From assembly GCA_963817635.1 (NCBI GenBank), contig CAWFPR010000005.1, positions 682,001 to 746,000 of the forward strand: a DNA stretch of 64,000 nucleotides, written 5' to 3'. Under the pieces are notes generated by a model that searched no databases, had not been told where the DNA came from, and worked only from the letters and a program-made list of their open reading frames with translations. The translations under genes were made by a program, and so were the position numbers. This DNA is from CAWFPR01 sp963817635. GTDB taxonomy: Bacteria > Acidobacteriota > Vicinamibacteria > Vicinamibacterales > 2-12-FULL-66-21. This document shows positions 24,720 to 34,039 of this stretch, in pieces (position 1 is the stretch's first letter; every line of letters begins with the position of its first letter).

Positions 24720-25806
24720 ATGCGAAGACCGTGGACTGCCGTTCCGACCCTGATCGTTCTGCTCCTGGTTCTGCCGGCCGCAGCCCGGGCACAGATGCCG
24801 ACCGTCACCAAGAACGGCGGGCCCGCCGCCGGCGTCGATGTGTTCATGTACCTCAACGGCGGGAAGCAGCCGGCGGTCAGCATCAATCCGGCGATGCTGA
24901 CGAACAAGGTCCGTCCGGGAACGCACGTCGACGTCTACCGGCGCGAGTGCGAGGACGGCAAGATCCAAATCATCATGGTGCCGGCAGGCGAGCAACTCGG
25001 CCCCGACGACCAGGACTGCGACAAGAACACCCAGGCGCCGGCCGGCGCCGGCTGCGCGTGCCACAAGGTCGGCGCATTCATCTGGGGCGACCGGGTCACG
25101 ATTGACGCTGGCACGGGTCGGATCAGCAGCGGCAGCAGCAGCAGCGGTGGCGGCGGCGTCAGCGTCTTCGGCCACGGCGGCTACAAGCGCGCGAACTTCG
25201 GCGACGCGGTCGATACGGCGTGCGCCGCTATCGACGGCCTCTACCAGAGCGCCGCCTACGACACGAGCGCGTGTGCCGGCTCGGCGTCGAGGAACGGCTT
25301 CGAGCTGGGCGGTGGCGTGGGCATACCCCTGGCCGGTCCCGTGTCGCTCGAGAATCGGAGCCTCCTTCGAGTCGTTCGGTGACCTCTCGCTCACGACCAC
25401 CGGCAGCCGCGTCAGCGGCGGCCTCCAGTTCGACGAGAAGAGCGATGTTCACTTCCGCACTGTCGTCCTCTCGGCCGGTCCGTCGTTCGGCAGCCGGCGG
25501 GTTCGGGTCACGCCGATGGTGCTCGTCTCGCGATGGAACGCCAGGGAGACGCTCGTCGATTCGTTGTTTTCGGGAAGCACCAACGTCAGGGGCGGCACGA
25601 CGACGACCGAGCATACGGGCACGGACGTGGGATTCGGTGTCCGCGCGTCCGGGGGGCTGACCGACACGCTTCATGTCTACGCGCAGGTCGACCGCACGCG
25701 CTTCTCGGGCGCGTTCGCCGCCGACAACGACGCCCACTGGCCGGTTGACCTGACCGTGACGGAGATCAAGGCCGGCCTGCTGCTTCGATTCTCCTGGATT
25801 CACTGA
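24720..25806 (+). CDS. Exported beta-rich (barrel-like) protein, one frameshift
   Basis: The start is the ATG at 24720, preceded by GGGGAG; an upstream ATG at 24684 is also in frame. A signal peptide (LIVLLLVLPAAARAQ) leads a soluble part with paired cysteines (CDKNTQAPAGAGCACHK), then a Gly/Ser linker, and then strands typical of a small outer-membrane barrel ending in AGLLLRFSWIH. The frame changes near 25355, where VGIPLAGPVSLE continues as IGASFESFGDLSL, so the two open frames are one gene. It is the first gene of the run of exported proteins divergent from the ECF sigma factor. No family is recognised. Confidence 0.6.
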
Positions 25807-25815
25807 GGCCGGACG

Positions 25816-26553
25816 ATGTCACGGTACCCGCTCGTCCTCGTGATCGCGCTCGCGGGCCTCGCCTCTGCCGTCACGGTCCGAGGCGTCGCGCCCGCGGCCG
25901 CGCAGGGCGTGTGGGACTGGGGCAAGCTCAAGGCGAACGACGTGGACTACATCGCGACGTTCACGATCAGCAATCAGTGCGATGTCGAGGCGCGCGTCGA
26001 GTTGACGACGGTCGATCTCCCGTATCTGGCGGGCATCGACTGGACGTGGTGTGACGTCGCGCCAGGCGACGTCTGCGACAACTCGATCAGGATGCACATT
26101 CCGGCGCCGCCGTGCGCGGCTGGCGTGGTCAACCTGCCAACTGGCGGCCGGATGTTCCCGCCATTCGGCGGCGAGATCCGTGTGTCGTATCCTGGCGCGG
26201 GCGACGCCTGCCCCGCGCGGTCACAGAGGATCTCTCTGAAGGCCGACATCGTCGTGCCGACGTGTCCCGGCATTGCCGAAAAGCTGCAGACGGACGATCC
26301 CTGCACGGTCTGGTGGCTGACGGGCGAGCGGCCCGCGCGGGACCCCGATGCGGAGGCACGCTGCCTCGAGCCGATCCGGAAGCTGGCGGCGGACTATCGG
26401 GAAAAGGCACTCGTCCCACTGGCCGCGCGCGCGCCCGGGTGGGAGTGGCTGCCGTCGGCCGACCAGATCGGCCGGATGACGATTCCCGAACTGCTGGCCA
26501 TGAAGACGCGCGCGGCGGGCGTCATGAGCGGCCGGGACGCCGGTGGGTTCTGA
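25816..26553 (+). CDS. Secreted protein of unknown function with conserved-looking cysteines
   Basis: The product has 245 residues with a signal peptide (LVLVIALAGLASAVTV). The mature part resembles an Ig-like or immune-recognition beta fold with several cysteines (ISNQCDVEARVEL, DWTWCDVAPGDVCDN, PPCAAGVVNLP, VVPTCPG, DDPCTVWW) that could form disulfides outside the cytoplasm. It starts 9 nt after the barrel gene and ends 1 nt before the next start, so it belongs to one operon. I do not recognise the family. Confidence 0.6.
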   Translation: MSRYPLVLVIALAGLASAVTVRGVAPAAAQGVWDWGKLKANDVDYIATFTISNQCDVEARVELTTVDLPYLAGIDWTWCDVAPGDVCDNSIRMHIPAPPCAAGVVNLPTGGRMFPPFGGEIRVSYPGAGDACPARSQRISLKADIVVPTCPGIAEKLQTDDPCTVWWLTGERPARDPDAEARCLEPIRKLAADYREKALVPLAARAPGWEWLPSADQIGRMTIPELLAMKTRAAGVMSGRDAGGF

Positions 26554-26554
26554 G

Positions 26555-29500
26555 ATGAGAGTCACGACATTCCCTCGTCGTCACGGCGCGATCCTCGCGG
26601 CGGCCATCTGCCTTGCGCTGTCCGCCCTTCCCCGGCCGCTCGCCGGGACCATGCGTGCACAGGCGCGCGGCCCGGCACCGGCAGCGAGCGGAGCGGGTGT
26701 CGTGGGGCTGCCGCCCCTGATCTACGGCCGGACCTATACGACGCCGGTCGTGCTGCAGAACGACTCGGCTGTCGAGCAGCACGTCGAGATTCGCCTGCTC
26801 GATCGGTCATCCAATCTCCCGCTGCCGTACGTGTCGCTGCCGTCGTCGATCACGCTGAAGGCCGGCGAACGCCGGGAAGTCTCGCTCGTCATCACCACGC
26901 CGCCGCTCGTGACCGCGCCCAAGGGCGGCGAGGACCTTCGGGGGACGCTGACGGTCGAGTACTCGACGCCAGGCGCGGCGGCGCGCGACGTGCAGTTCTG
27001 GACGCTGGACGGCCACATCTACGCGCAGCCCTCGCCGGCGACGCTGGCCCTCGACACGCACATCGCCGAACTGCTCGTCGTGCGGCTGAACGACGTCACG
27101 AAGTCCATCGACAAGGGCGCGTTGGCGCTCGATCTCGCCCGGCGGGACTGGCAGACGGTGCTCGACACGATTGAGACGAAACACTTCCTCGATCCCAACA
27201 ACCGGGCTGTCTCGAAGACGACCGTGCTCGGCTTGCTGGCCGTCGCCGAAGCGACCGCCGCCGACTGCGATGCGTTCGTCGCCCGGATCCAGGCGCTGCT
27301 TGGTGCTCCGGCCGCGGATCGGGCCTCGGTGGCCGCGTACCTCCGCGGCAAGGCCGTCCAGACCAGGCTGGTCTACGACCAGCTTCAGCAGGCCATGGAC
27401 GACGTTGAGACTTACGAGCAATACGAATCGCCGGGCAGTCCGGAGGCGGCGGCGCTCCGACCGCCAGACTGGCAGGTCAAGCTGGCCGACGCCAGGTCGA
27501 GTGAGGCGCGACTGCGCCAGGAGTACTACGATCGGCTCACGGCCGAGCCGCTCCTGGGGCTCACTCGGAACGGACAAATGCAATGGGCCGCGCTGGCCGC
27601 GGCGCCGGCCGATCAGCCGGTCGTGCTGTCGTCGATCATGGGGCGTTTTCTCCAGGCCGGCATCGAGGACTACAGCGCGAAGGCCACCGAGTTCCGCGGC
27701 ATGCGCAGTCTGGGCGACCTGTGGCAGTTCGCGGGCCTGGCCTACGCACCGATCCGCCTGCAGGTCACCAGGTTCGGCGAAGAGAAGGGATCCGAGCTGC
27801 TGCCGTACCTGATGGGCGAGGTCGGCAGCGTCGGCGCGGCCATCGACGCCCACGACGCCGCCGACAAGGTGGAGGTGGCAACGGGCCTGGCCATTGTTGC
27901 CGCCGGAGCCTCGCTGACGGTTCTGGCTCCGGTCGTGAGCGTGGCGGCATCAGCGCAGCAGATCACGTCGGATGCGATGTCGCTCGACGAGGCAACCGAC
28001 CGTCTCGAGGCCGCCCGAACAATCGGTCCACTCGTTGGCTACGACACGCTGACGACGCTCGAAAAGCGCCAGGAGCAGCAGACCGACGCCCTGTTCACGT
28101 CTGTACTCTTCGGGGTCTTCGACGTCGGAGACGCCGGCTTGCGCGTTGCCCGGGGCATCCAGGCGTATCGCACGGTGAAGGCGCTCGAGCGCGCGGTCGA
28201 GGGCGTGGGGACGGCGGTGACCGATGCGAGCGCCGTCCTGAAGCGCCTCGACGCGGACGTCGTGGGCCGCGCGCAGGACGCCCTCACCGAGGGGTTCATC
28301 GCCGACCAGAAACTGCAGCCGGTGGTCCGTGTCGAGGGCGGTGGTCAGGTCTTCTACCTGTCCGAGCCCTTCGAGGGTCCGGGCAAGCGGCTCTTCCTCT
28401 ATGCGTACGAGGAACTCGAGAACGGCCAGGTCGCAGTACGCGTGTTCTATCGGAGCAACGAGCACGGCGTCATTCGCGTCATGCCGAACGGCGGCCCGTT
28501 CGGCGGCGGCGTCGGCAAGGGCGCCAAGGCCCCCAAGGATCCGGAGTTTGGGACAGTCCTGAAGGACTTCGACACTTCCAAGCCAGTGACACAGGGCTAC
28601 GCCAACCAACTGGCTGTCGATGTCACGAATGAGCTGCAGCTCCCGGTCGGCAGGTGGCTCTCCGGTCGGCCCGCCAGAAAGATCACCGACCGGGTCGCCC
28701 TCAACCGCGCATTCTTCGGCGCAGTGCCCGCAACCCTGGAGGGGAGCGATCTGGAGACCGTCCTGACGCTCGAGAACGAACTCCACGCGGCGCCGCCTGG
28801 CTTCATGGACTTCAGCGCGCCGCCAACCCTGATCGAACGCGGGTGGGACCACTCGCCGCTCTACGGCTGGCACGAGAAGTTCCGGTATCGATCGGCCGAC
28901 GGCACGGTCGAGTACCTCGTCATGCGCGACTCGGCCGGCAACGTGTGGGTGCCGAGCGCGCAGGCCGTCGAGGCCGGTACCTTCGGCGGCATCAAGCGCT
29001 GGTCGTTCGACACGCACGGACAGGTCAGTACCGAGGTTCGTGCACGATGGGGAAGGTCTGCGGACGCCCGAACTGCCGAGACGAGAGACGCCGACGACGG
29101 ACATACCCGAGCCGTTTCGCGACGAGTACGTCGGGGACCTCAATTACCGGACGCCGCTTGCACGCCAGTTCGAGTCGATCGTTCCGCCACCGACGCCGTT
29201 CGACCCGGCGACATTTCGCGTCGATCTCCCGCCGCCGCCGCGCCTGGTGCCGAATGTCGCCGACAGCCTGCTCGCCCCGAGTCCGGGCCGGCAGGCGGCG
29301 TGGGGCGGGCGGATGATTGAAGGGGTCAGTTCCCTGGTGCCGTATTCATCGGCGGGCCCAGTGCCGGGCGGCGGCCCGGATTCCCTGTCCCAGCCCTCCG
29401 GACCGGTCCCGAACATCAGCTGGATCACCGACCGCAACGGGCTGCCCCCGGTGGTGATCCGTCTCGGGACCCCCCCGTCAACCACGGGCGGCGCCAAGGG

Positions 29501-30473
29501 CAAGGAAGTTGGGCTCGCCGTGCCGGATCCGCGGACGATTCCAGGCGAGACGTTCGTCCTCACGCCCGGACCACGGCACGGCGGGGGAGGCGGCTTCACG
29601 TTCGTGGATCTTGGTCCGGCCGCGGCCAGTACCGCGATGCTGGAGGGATTCGGTCCGTATCAGTTCGCGGCCGTTGCGTCGGCCGGAGGGGTGCCGGGCA
29701 TCCAGAAGCTGGTGGCGACCACCGAGGACGGGACGGTCGAAGTACCCGGCGCGCCGCGGGCACCCGTACCGAACCCCGGCGGGTTCGGTGCGCGGCGTCT
29801 GCCGGCGCTCGCGATCAGCATGAGGCCGATGACGGTTGCGGACTGGTCAGCCGGCGCGGCCGGCATCAAGATCTTCGTGACCAGCCTCGGGCTTTCGACA
29901 GGCAAGGGCCTTTCGATGACCGTCGTCAATGCGGGTACGGCGCCCGTGAGACTGACCGGCGATGGATTCGTGCTCGAGCCCGTATCGGGTGCGACGCGAG
30001 ACGCCGTAGACCGGGAGATTCGCGCGATGGGTCCGGTGGGCACGGCCACGGCGACCCTCGACGGCTACTGCCTGGAACACCTGAAGCAGCCGCCCGTGGC
30101 CGGCATGACGTTCCGGCTGGCGGACGCGGGCGCCCAGCGAGCATTCGCGCCGGTTCGGAACATCCTTCGGGCGACGCGGCGGCTCAGCGATCTCGGGCAG
30201 CTCGTGCCCGATGGCGGCAACCCGACGGCCTACGTCGACTCGATTCGCCAGTGGGCGATCTGGACGCGCGAGCAACACTTCACCGCGAAGGGATTCGCCG
30301 ATGCGCTGGTCGACCACACGCGCAAGAACGTGCTGGCGGCCGGGCAACCCTGGAGTGCGGCCGTGGAACACGCGGTCAGGACGGTCGCCCCGGGCCGGTG
30401 GAGCGCGATTGCGCGAGTACTGGAAGCAGCGGCGAAACTCGATGGGCGCAAGGGGGGACTCCCCGATGACTGA
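26555..30473 (+). CDS. Very large secreted protein with C-terminal SIRQWAIW domain, one frameshift
   Basis: The start is the ATG at 26555, with GGTGGG just upstream; a GTG at 26543 is possible. After a signal peptide (ILAAAICLALSALPRPL) comes an Ig-like strand domain (PVVLQNDSAVEQHVEIRLLD). A long helical region follows, then a hydrophobic stretch with GVFDVGDAGLRVARG that resembles the pretoxin region of polymorphic toxins, and a stretch with WDHSPLYGWHEKFRYR. The frame changes near 29040, where GQVSTEV continues as HDGEGLRTPEL. The two pieces together give about 1300 residues. The last ~250 residues share motifs with the next protein: SMTVVNAG, GFVLEP, YCLEHLKQPPV, SIRQWAIWT and PGRWSAI. 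No enzyme site is recognised. The toxin-like reading is speculative. Confidence 0.6.
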
Positions 30474-32034
30474 CCGTCTCCAATCGGCGCGCTGGAACCG
30501 CTGGGTGGCGGCGCTGGCCGCCGCGGTGCTGCTGGCGTGTGGCATCGGGCTCGCTTCGCAGTCGCGTCAACCCGACGCCTACCACATGTTCTCCGAATGC
30601 GCGTCCGACGGGTTCTGGCACGTGGTCGTGGACGCGTACTACGTCAACGGCGACGGCTCGCTCACGAAGGTCCGGATTCACAACGAGCGGACCGACCAGC
30701 CGTGCCGGGACGCGGCCGGCCAGTCGTTGCCCGAGCCGCCGAAAGTACGCCAGCGCCTGGGCGACCTGCGCCAGAGCGTCGAGATGTCCGCGCAGGACTA
30801 TCAGGTCGGCGTCAGGGACGGCGAGATCACGGAACTCCGCTGCGAGGGCGAGACGTTCAAGCGCTACCACTACGACCGGTACCGGATGCCCGATGGAACG
30901 GTCCGCCGCCATCACACCCCGACCCGCGTCGAGGACACGCACGTCCTGTGCACCGAGCCCCCGCCGCCCGTGGTGCCCGATCGGACCGTCATCGACGGTG
31001 GCACGGCGGAGGGCGTGGGATCGACCGGCGCGGACGGTCGGCCCCCGCCGGTCAAGCTCGGCGACCCCGTCGTGATTCCTGGCGGTGGGCCCCATCGCGG
31101 CGATTTGCGTCTGAACCTGCCGGGCGCGCCGATTGCGGACACGGCCACGGGAGCGTTCGTCTCGACGAGCGGTCCGGCGGTGACGCCGGCTCAGGTCACC
31201 AACGTCGACGCGACGTCGAAGGGGAAGCCCGCCGACGGCACGCAGCGGATGGGCGCCACGATGCTCTCGTATGGTGAGAACCAGGTGGTCATCTCCGAGA
31301 ACCTCTCGCCGTCGCAGCCATGGCTCGATGGCGCCCAGGGGTGGGTGTTCAGGCGGCCGTCGGTGGCTCTCGACGTGCCGCCGTGGGCCAGCGCCGGTCC
31401 CGGGCGCATGCGTGCCGCGCGCCGGCCTTCGGTGCCCCACGGCGACGTGGCCGGGCCCCTGCGGGTCGTCTTTGCCAGCACGGGCGAATCGTCGGGCGAC
31501 GCCATGACGATGACCGTGGTCAACAACGGGCCGGAGGCGCTGTCGCTGCTCGCGTCCGGCTTCGTCCTGGAACCGCTCGGCAACGTGAACGGCGGCCAGG
31601 TTCAGAGGGCGCTCGCGTCGCTCAAGGGCCGGCGCACGACGGTGACGGTCAGCACCTACTGCCTCGAGATGCTCAAGGCGCCGCCCGTGCCCGGCATGAT
31701 CTACCGCCTGGCGCCGCCGGCCGTTCAGCGACAGTACGCCACGCTTGGCCGCCTGATGGATGCGAGCCGGCAGTTGAAGGACGCGGGCGGGCTGCACCCC
31801 GACAGCGATCCCGTGCAGTACTTCCACTCGATTCGGCAGTGGGCGATCTGGTCCGCCGAGCGCGGCTTCAAGGATGTCGACGCGTTCGGCCAGGCGTTCG
31901 TCGATCACGCGCACAAGAACTATGCCGAAAGCGGCCAGGCCTGGACGCGCCAGATCGAGGATGCCGTGCGCGGACTCGTGCCCGGCCGGTGGCAGGACAT
32001 CCGGAAGGTGATGGACGCCGCCGCGGGGCGCTGA
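30466..32034 (+). CDS. Secreted protein with C-terminal SIRQWAIW domain (paralog of upstream gene)
   Basis: The product has 522 residues from an ATG at 30466 that overlaps the previous stop by 8 nt. It has a signal-anchor or signal peptide (RWVAALAAAVLLACGIGLAS), where a Cys after LLA could be a lipidation site. An N-terminal Cys-containing domain (SECASDGFWHVVVDAYYVN) and a proline-rich linker follow. The C-terminal ~230 residues match the end of the upstream large protein: MTMTVVNNG, GFVLEPLG, YCLEMLKAPPVPGMIYRLA, SIRQWAIWSAERGF and PGRWQDIRKVMDAA. The conserved Cys-Leu-Glu and Trp positions suggest a structured domain. I know of no name for it. It ends the run of exported genes. Confidence 0.65.
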   Translation: MTDRLQSARWNRWVAALAAAVLLACGIGLASQSRQPDAYHMFSECASDGFWHVVVDAYYVNGDGSLTKVRIHNERTDQPCRDAAGQSLPEPPKVRQRLGDLRQSVEMSAQDYQVGVRDGEITELRCEGETFKRYHYDRYRMPDGTVRRHHTPTRVEDTHVLCTEPPPPVVPDRTVIDGGTAEGVGSTGADGRPPPVKLGDPVVIPGGGPHRGDLRLNLPGAPIADTATGAFVSTSGPAVTPAQVTNVDATSKGKPADGTQRMGATMLSYGENQVVISENLSPSQPWLDGAQGWVFRRPSVALDVPPWASAGPGRMRAARRPSVPHGDVAGPLRVVFASTGESSGDAMTMTVVNNGPEALSLLASGFVLEPLGNVNGGQVQRALASLKGRRTTVTVSTYCLEMLKAPPVPGMIYRLAPPAVQRQYATLGRLMDASRQLKDAGGLHPDSDPVQYFHSIRQWAIWSAERGFKDVDAFGQAFVDHAHKNYAESGQAWTRQIEDAVRGLVPGRWQDIRKVMDAAAGR

Positions 32035-32081
32035 CCACGCGCGCGGGCAGCCGGGACCGCGCAACGAAGACGCCAGCCCTC

Positions 32082-32114
32082 TGAAAACGGACACGAGTTG
32101 CTTGAAAACAGACA
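32082..32114. repeat. Two direct copies of TGAAAAC(G/A)GACA
   Basis: TGAAAACGGACA (32082-32093) and TGAAAACAGACA (32103-32114) are 21 nt apart, or two helical turns, in the 209-nt gap between the secreted-protein operon and the cus region. The second copy contains CAGACAG, which matches the half-site of the dyad upstream of copA. They may be activator-binding sites for the cus promoter or remnants of element ends. A related sequence forms the inverted repeat at 24.6 kb. Confidence 0.45.
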
Positions 32115-32212
32115 GTCGATCGGTCGTTGGATCGCAGAACCCCCGGGGGACCGCCGCGTTTCTCGCACCGTGAAGCCGTGATGGGGCGGTGCGAACCGAT
32201 CCATTGAGAGCC

Positions 32213-32228
32213 CGGCACGATCCGTGCT
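32213..32228 (+). promoter_or_regulatory. Possible sigma-54 promoter upstream of the cus region
   Basis: CGGCACGATCCGTGCT keeps GGCACG, the invariant GC and the correct spacing, with mismatches at the first base and at one T of the -12 box. It lies about 105 nt downstream of the CAGACA-containing repeats, like the copA arrangement. The predicted start of transcription is only a few bases before the GTG of the small Cys-rich gene, so that gene would be nearly leaderless or start later. Confidence 0.35.
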
Positions 32229-32243
32229 GTTCTGTGTGACATC

Positions 32244-32567
32244 GTGAGCAGCAAACTCGCCGCGGTCGCCCTGGTGGCGGCCATGGTCATCAGCGCGGTC
32301 AGCAGGCCCGTGGCGGCACCCAACGACAACCACTGCGTGAACGCCAGGCAGCACTGCGGTGCCGGGACGTTGGCCAGGTGCTGTTGTGGACAAGACGAGG
32401 AAGGCTCGACCCCGGTCATCGTGGAAGGCCGGGTGCAATTCGCGCCCGACTGGTCCGCCACGAAGACCCTCCTTGTCGTTTCGCACCTCACATTGTCGAT
32501 CTCGCCCGCGGCCGTCCGCCCCGCCCCGCTCGATCTCTCGGCCCGGTACGTCAGGCTGCTGATCTAA
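32244..32567 (+). CDS. Small exported Cys/His-containing protein before cusC
   Basis: The product has 107 residues from a GTG start. A signal peptide (LAAVALVAAMVISAVSRPVAA) is followed by a compact cluster, NHCVNARQHCGAGTLARCCCG, with five cysteines and two histidines, and then a beta-rich tail. The cluster could bind copper or silver in the periplasm or form disulfides. It lies 98 nt upstream of the TolC-like gene and is likely part of the efflux operon. I recognise no family; a periplasmic metal-binding role is inferred from residues and position. Confidence 0.5.
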   Translation: MSSKLAAVALVAAMVISAVSRPVAAPNDNHCVNARQHCGAGTLARCCCGQDEEGSTPVIVEGRVQFAPDWSATKTLLVVSHLTLSISPAAVRPAPLDLSARYVRLLI

Positions 32568-32665
32568 TCCTCGCCTGTTTCGACATTCCCCCGGTTTCGG
32601 ATGCGGGTCCACCCTCGTGCGTGCATCACCACGTGAGAGGGACGGCCCGCCTGGTCGAGGTCCAC

Positions 32666-34039
32666 ATGTTCATTCGCGCGGCCGTGTTCTCCGCCATCGC
32701 TCTTCTCCCGGCCGCCGTCGGCGCGGCGGCCGCGCTCCACCCGGCGCAGGGCGAGCCGGCCGCAGCGCGCCCGCAACCGAGCGCGCCGGCCGAGCCGCCC
32801 GAGTTCTGGGCGCCAGACCCCGTGCTCGCCGGGTACGTCCGTGCGGCGCTCGAGACCAATCCGGGCGTGCAGGAAAGCCTCGCGACGTATCGGGCGTCGC
32901 TCGAGCGGGTGTCCATCGCCACCGCGCTCCCGGATCCGATGGTCAGCTTCACGCAGGGGCTGCGATCGGTTGAAACCCGTGTCGGCCCCCAGCTCGATAC
33001 CGTGGTGTTGAGCCAGGTGTTCCCGTGGTTCGGCAAGCTCGACCTCCGGGGCAAGGTCGCGGTCCAGGACGCCGCGGCCGCGCACCAGATGTACCGCGCG
33101 CGCCAGCGCGAGGTCATCGCCCAGGTCAAGAAGGCGTTCTACAACCTGGCGTATGTCGATGCGGCGCTGGGCGTCGCGCGCGAGGAGCATGGGCTGCTCG
33201 GACACTACGAAGAGCTGGCGCAGGCCCGCTACGCATCGGGCCAGGGCCTCCCGCACGCGGTCATCAAGATCCAGGCGGAGATCACGAAGGTCGCGAATCA
33301 CCTGGACATTCTTCAGCTACAGCGCGAGACGCTTGCCGCACGGCTGAACACGCTGATGAGCCGCCCGCCGGATCAGCAACTCCCGCCGGCTGCGTCGCCG
33401 GCCATTCCAGCCGATGTACCGCTGGACGCGCAGCAGCTGAACGCGACCGGAGACACTGAGCGGCCGGAGATCCAGGCCACTGAGGCCCAGATCGTACGCG
33501 GCGAGTGGGCCGTCAAGCTGGCCCGGAAGAATTTCTGGCCCGACGTGACGGTCGGCGCCGGATTCATCAACGTCGGCAAGCGGAACGATGCCGCCGGTCT
33601 GCTGCAGCCGCCGCCCGACAACGGCCGCAACGCCTTCACCGTGACGGTCGGCCTCAACCTGCCGATCCGGCGCGACAAGTACAAAGCCGCTCTTCAGGGC
33701 GCGGCCGAGGAGCTGTCGGCCGCCCGGTTGCGCCGGGCCGACGCGCACAACGAAATGGCGTTTGCGGTGCGCGATCAGATCGTGCGGCTCCAGACGCTGC
33801 GCGAGCAGCTCAGGCTCGTCGGCGAGGTGCTGCTGCCGCAGACCGACGAAGCGCTGCGATCCACCGAGTCGGCGTACGAGACCGGACAGGTCGGCGTGCT
33901 CGATCTCCTCGACAGCGAGCGCAGCCGCCTCGACGTGCGCCTGATTCACGCCCGCGAGACCGCCGACTATCTCGTGGCACTGGCCGACCTCGAACGCGCC
34001 ATTGGTGCCGCGTATCCCGCAGTGACGAGGATCCCATGA
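32666..34039 (+). CDS. cusC: TolC-like outer-membrane efflux protein
   Basis: The product has 457 residues from the ATG at 32666, preceded by GAGG. It has a signal peptide (AVFSAIALLPAAVGAAAA), then two repeats of the outer-membrane efflux protein fold with long heptad helices (ARQREVIAQVKKAFYNLAYV, ESAYETGQVGVLDLLDSERS). It should form the trans-periplasmic tunnel of a tripartite RND pump. Its stop overlaps the start of the adaptor gene by 4 nt (ATGA). Specificity for copper/silver is taken from the pump subunit and the local copper genes. Confidence 0.88.
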   Translation: MFIRAAVFSAIALLPAAVGAAAALHPAQGEPAAARPQPSAPAEPPEFWAPDPVLAGYVRAALETNPGVQESLATYRASLERVSIATALPDPMVSFTQGLRSVETRVGPQLDTVVLSQVFPWFGKLDLRGKVAVQDAAAAHQMYRARQREVIAQVKKAFYNLAYVDAALGVAREEHGLLGHYEELAQARYASGQGLPHAVIKIQAEITKVANHLDILQLQRETLAARLNTLMSRPPDQQLPPAASPAIPADVPLDAQQLNATGDTERPEIQATEAQIVRGEWAVKLARKNFWPDVTVGAGFINVGKRNDAAGLLQPPPDNGRNAFTVTVGLNLPIRRDKYKAALQGAAEELSAARLRRADAHNEMAFAVRDQIVRLQTLREQLRLVGEVLLPQTDEALRSTESAYETGQVGVLDLLDSERSRLDVRLIHARETADYLVALADLERAIGAAYPAVTRIP

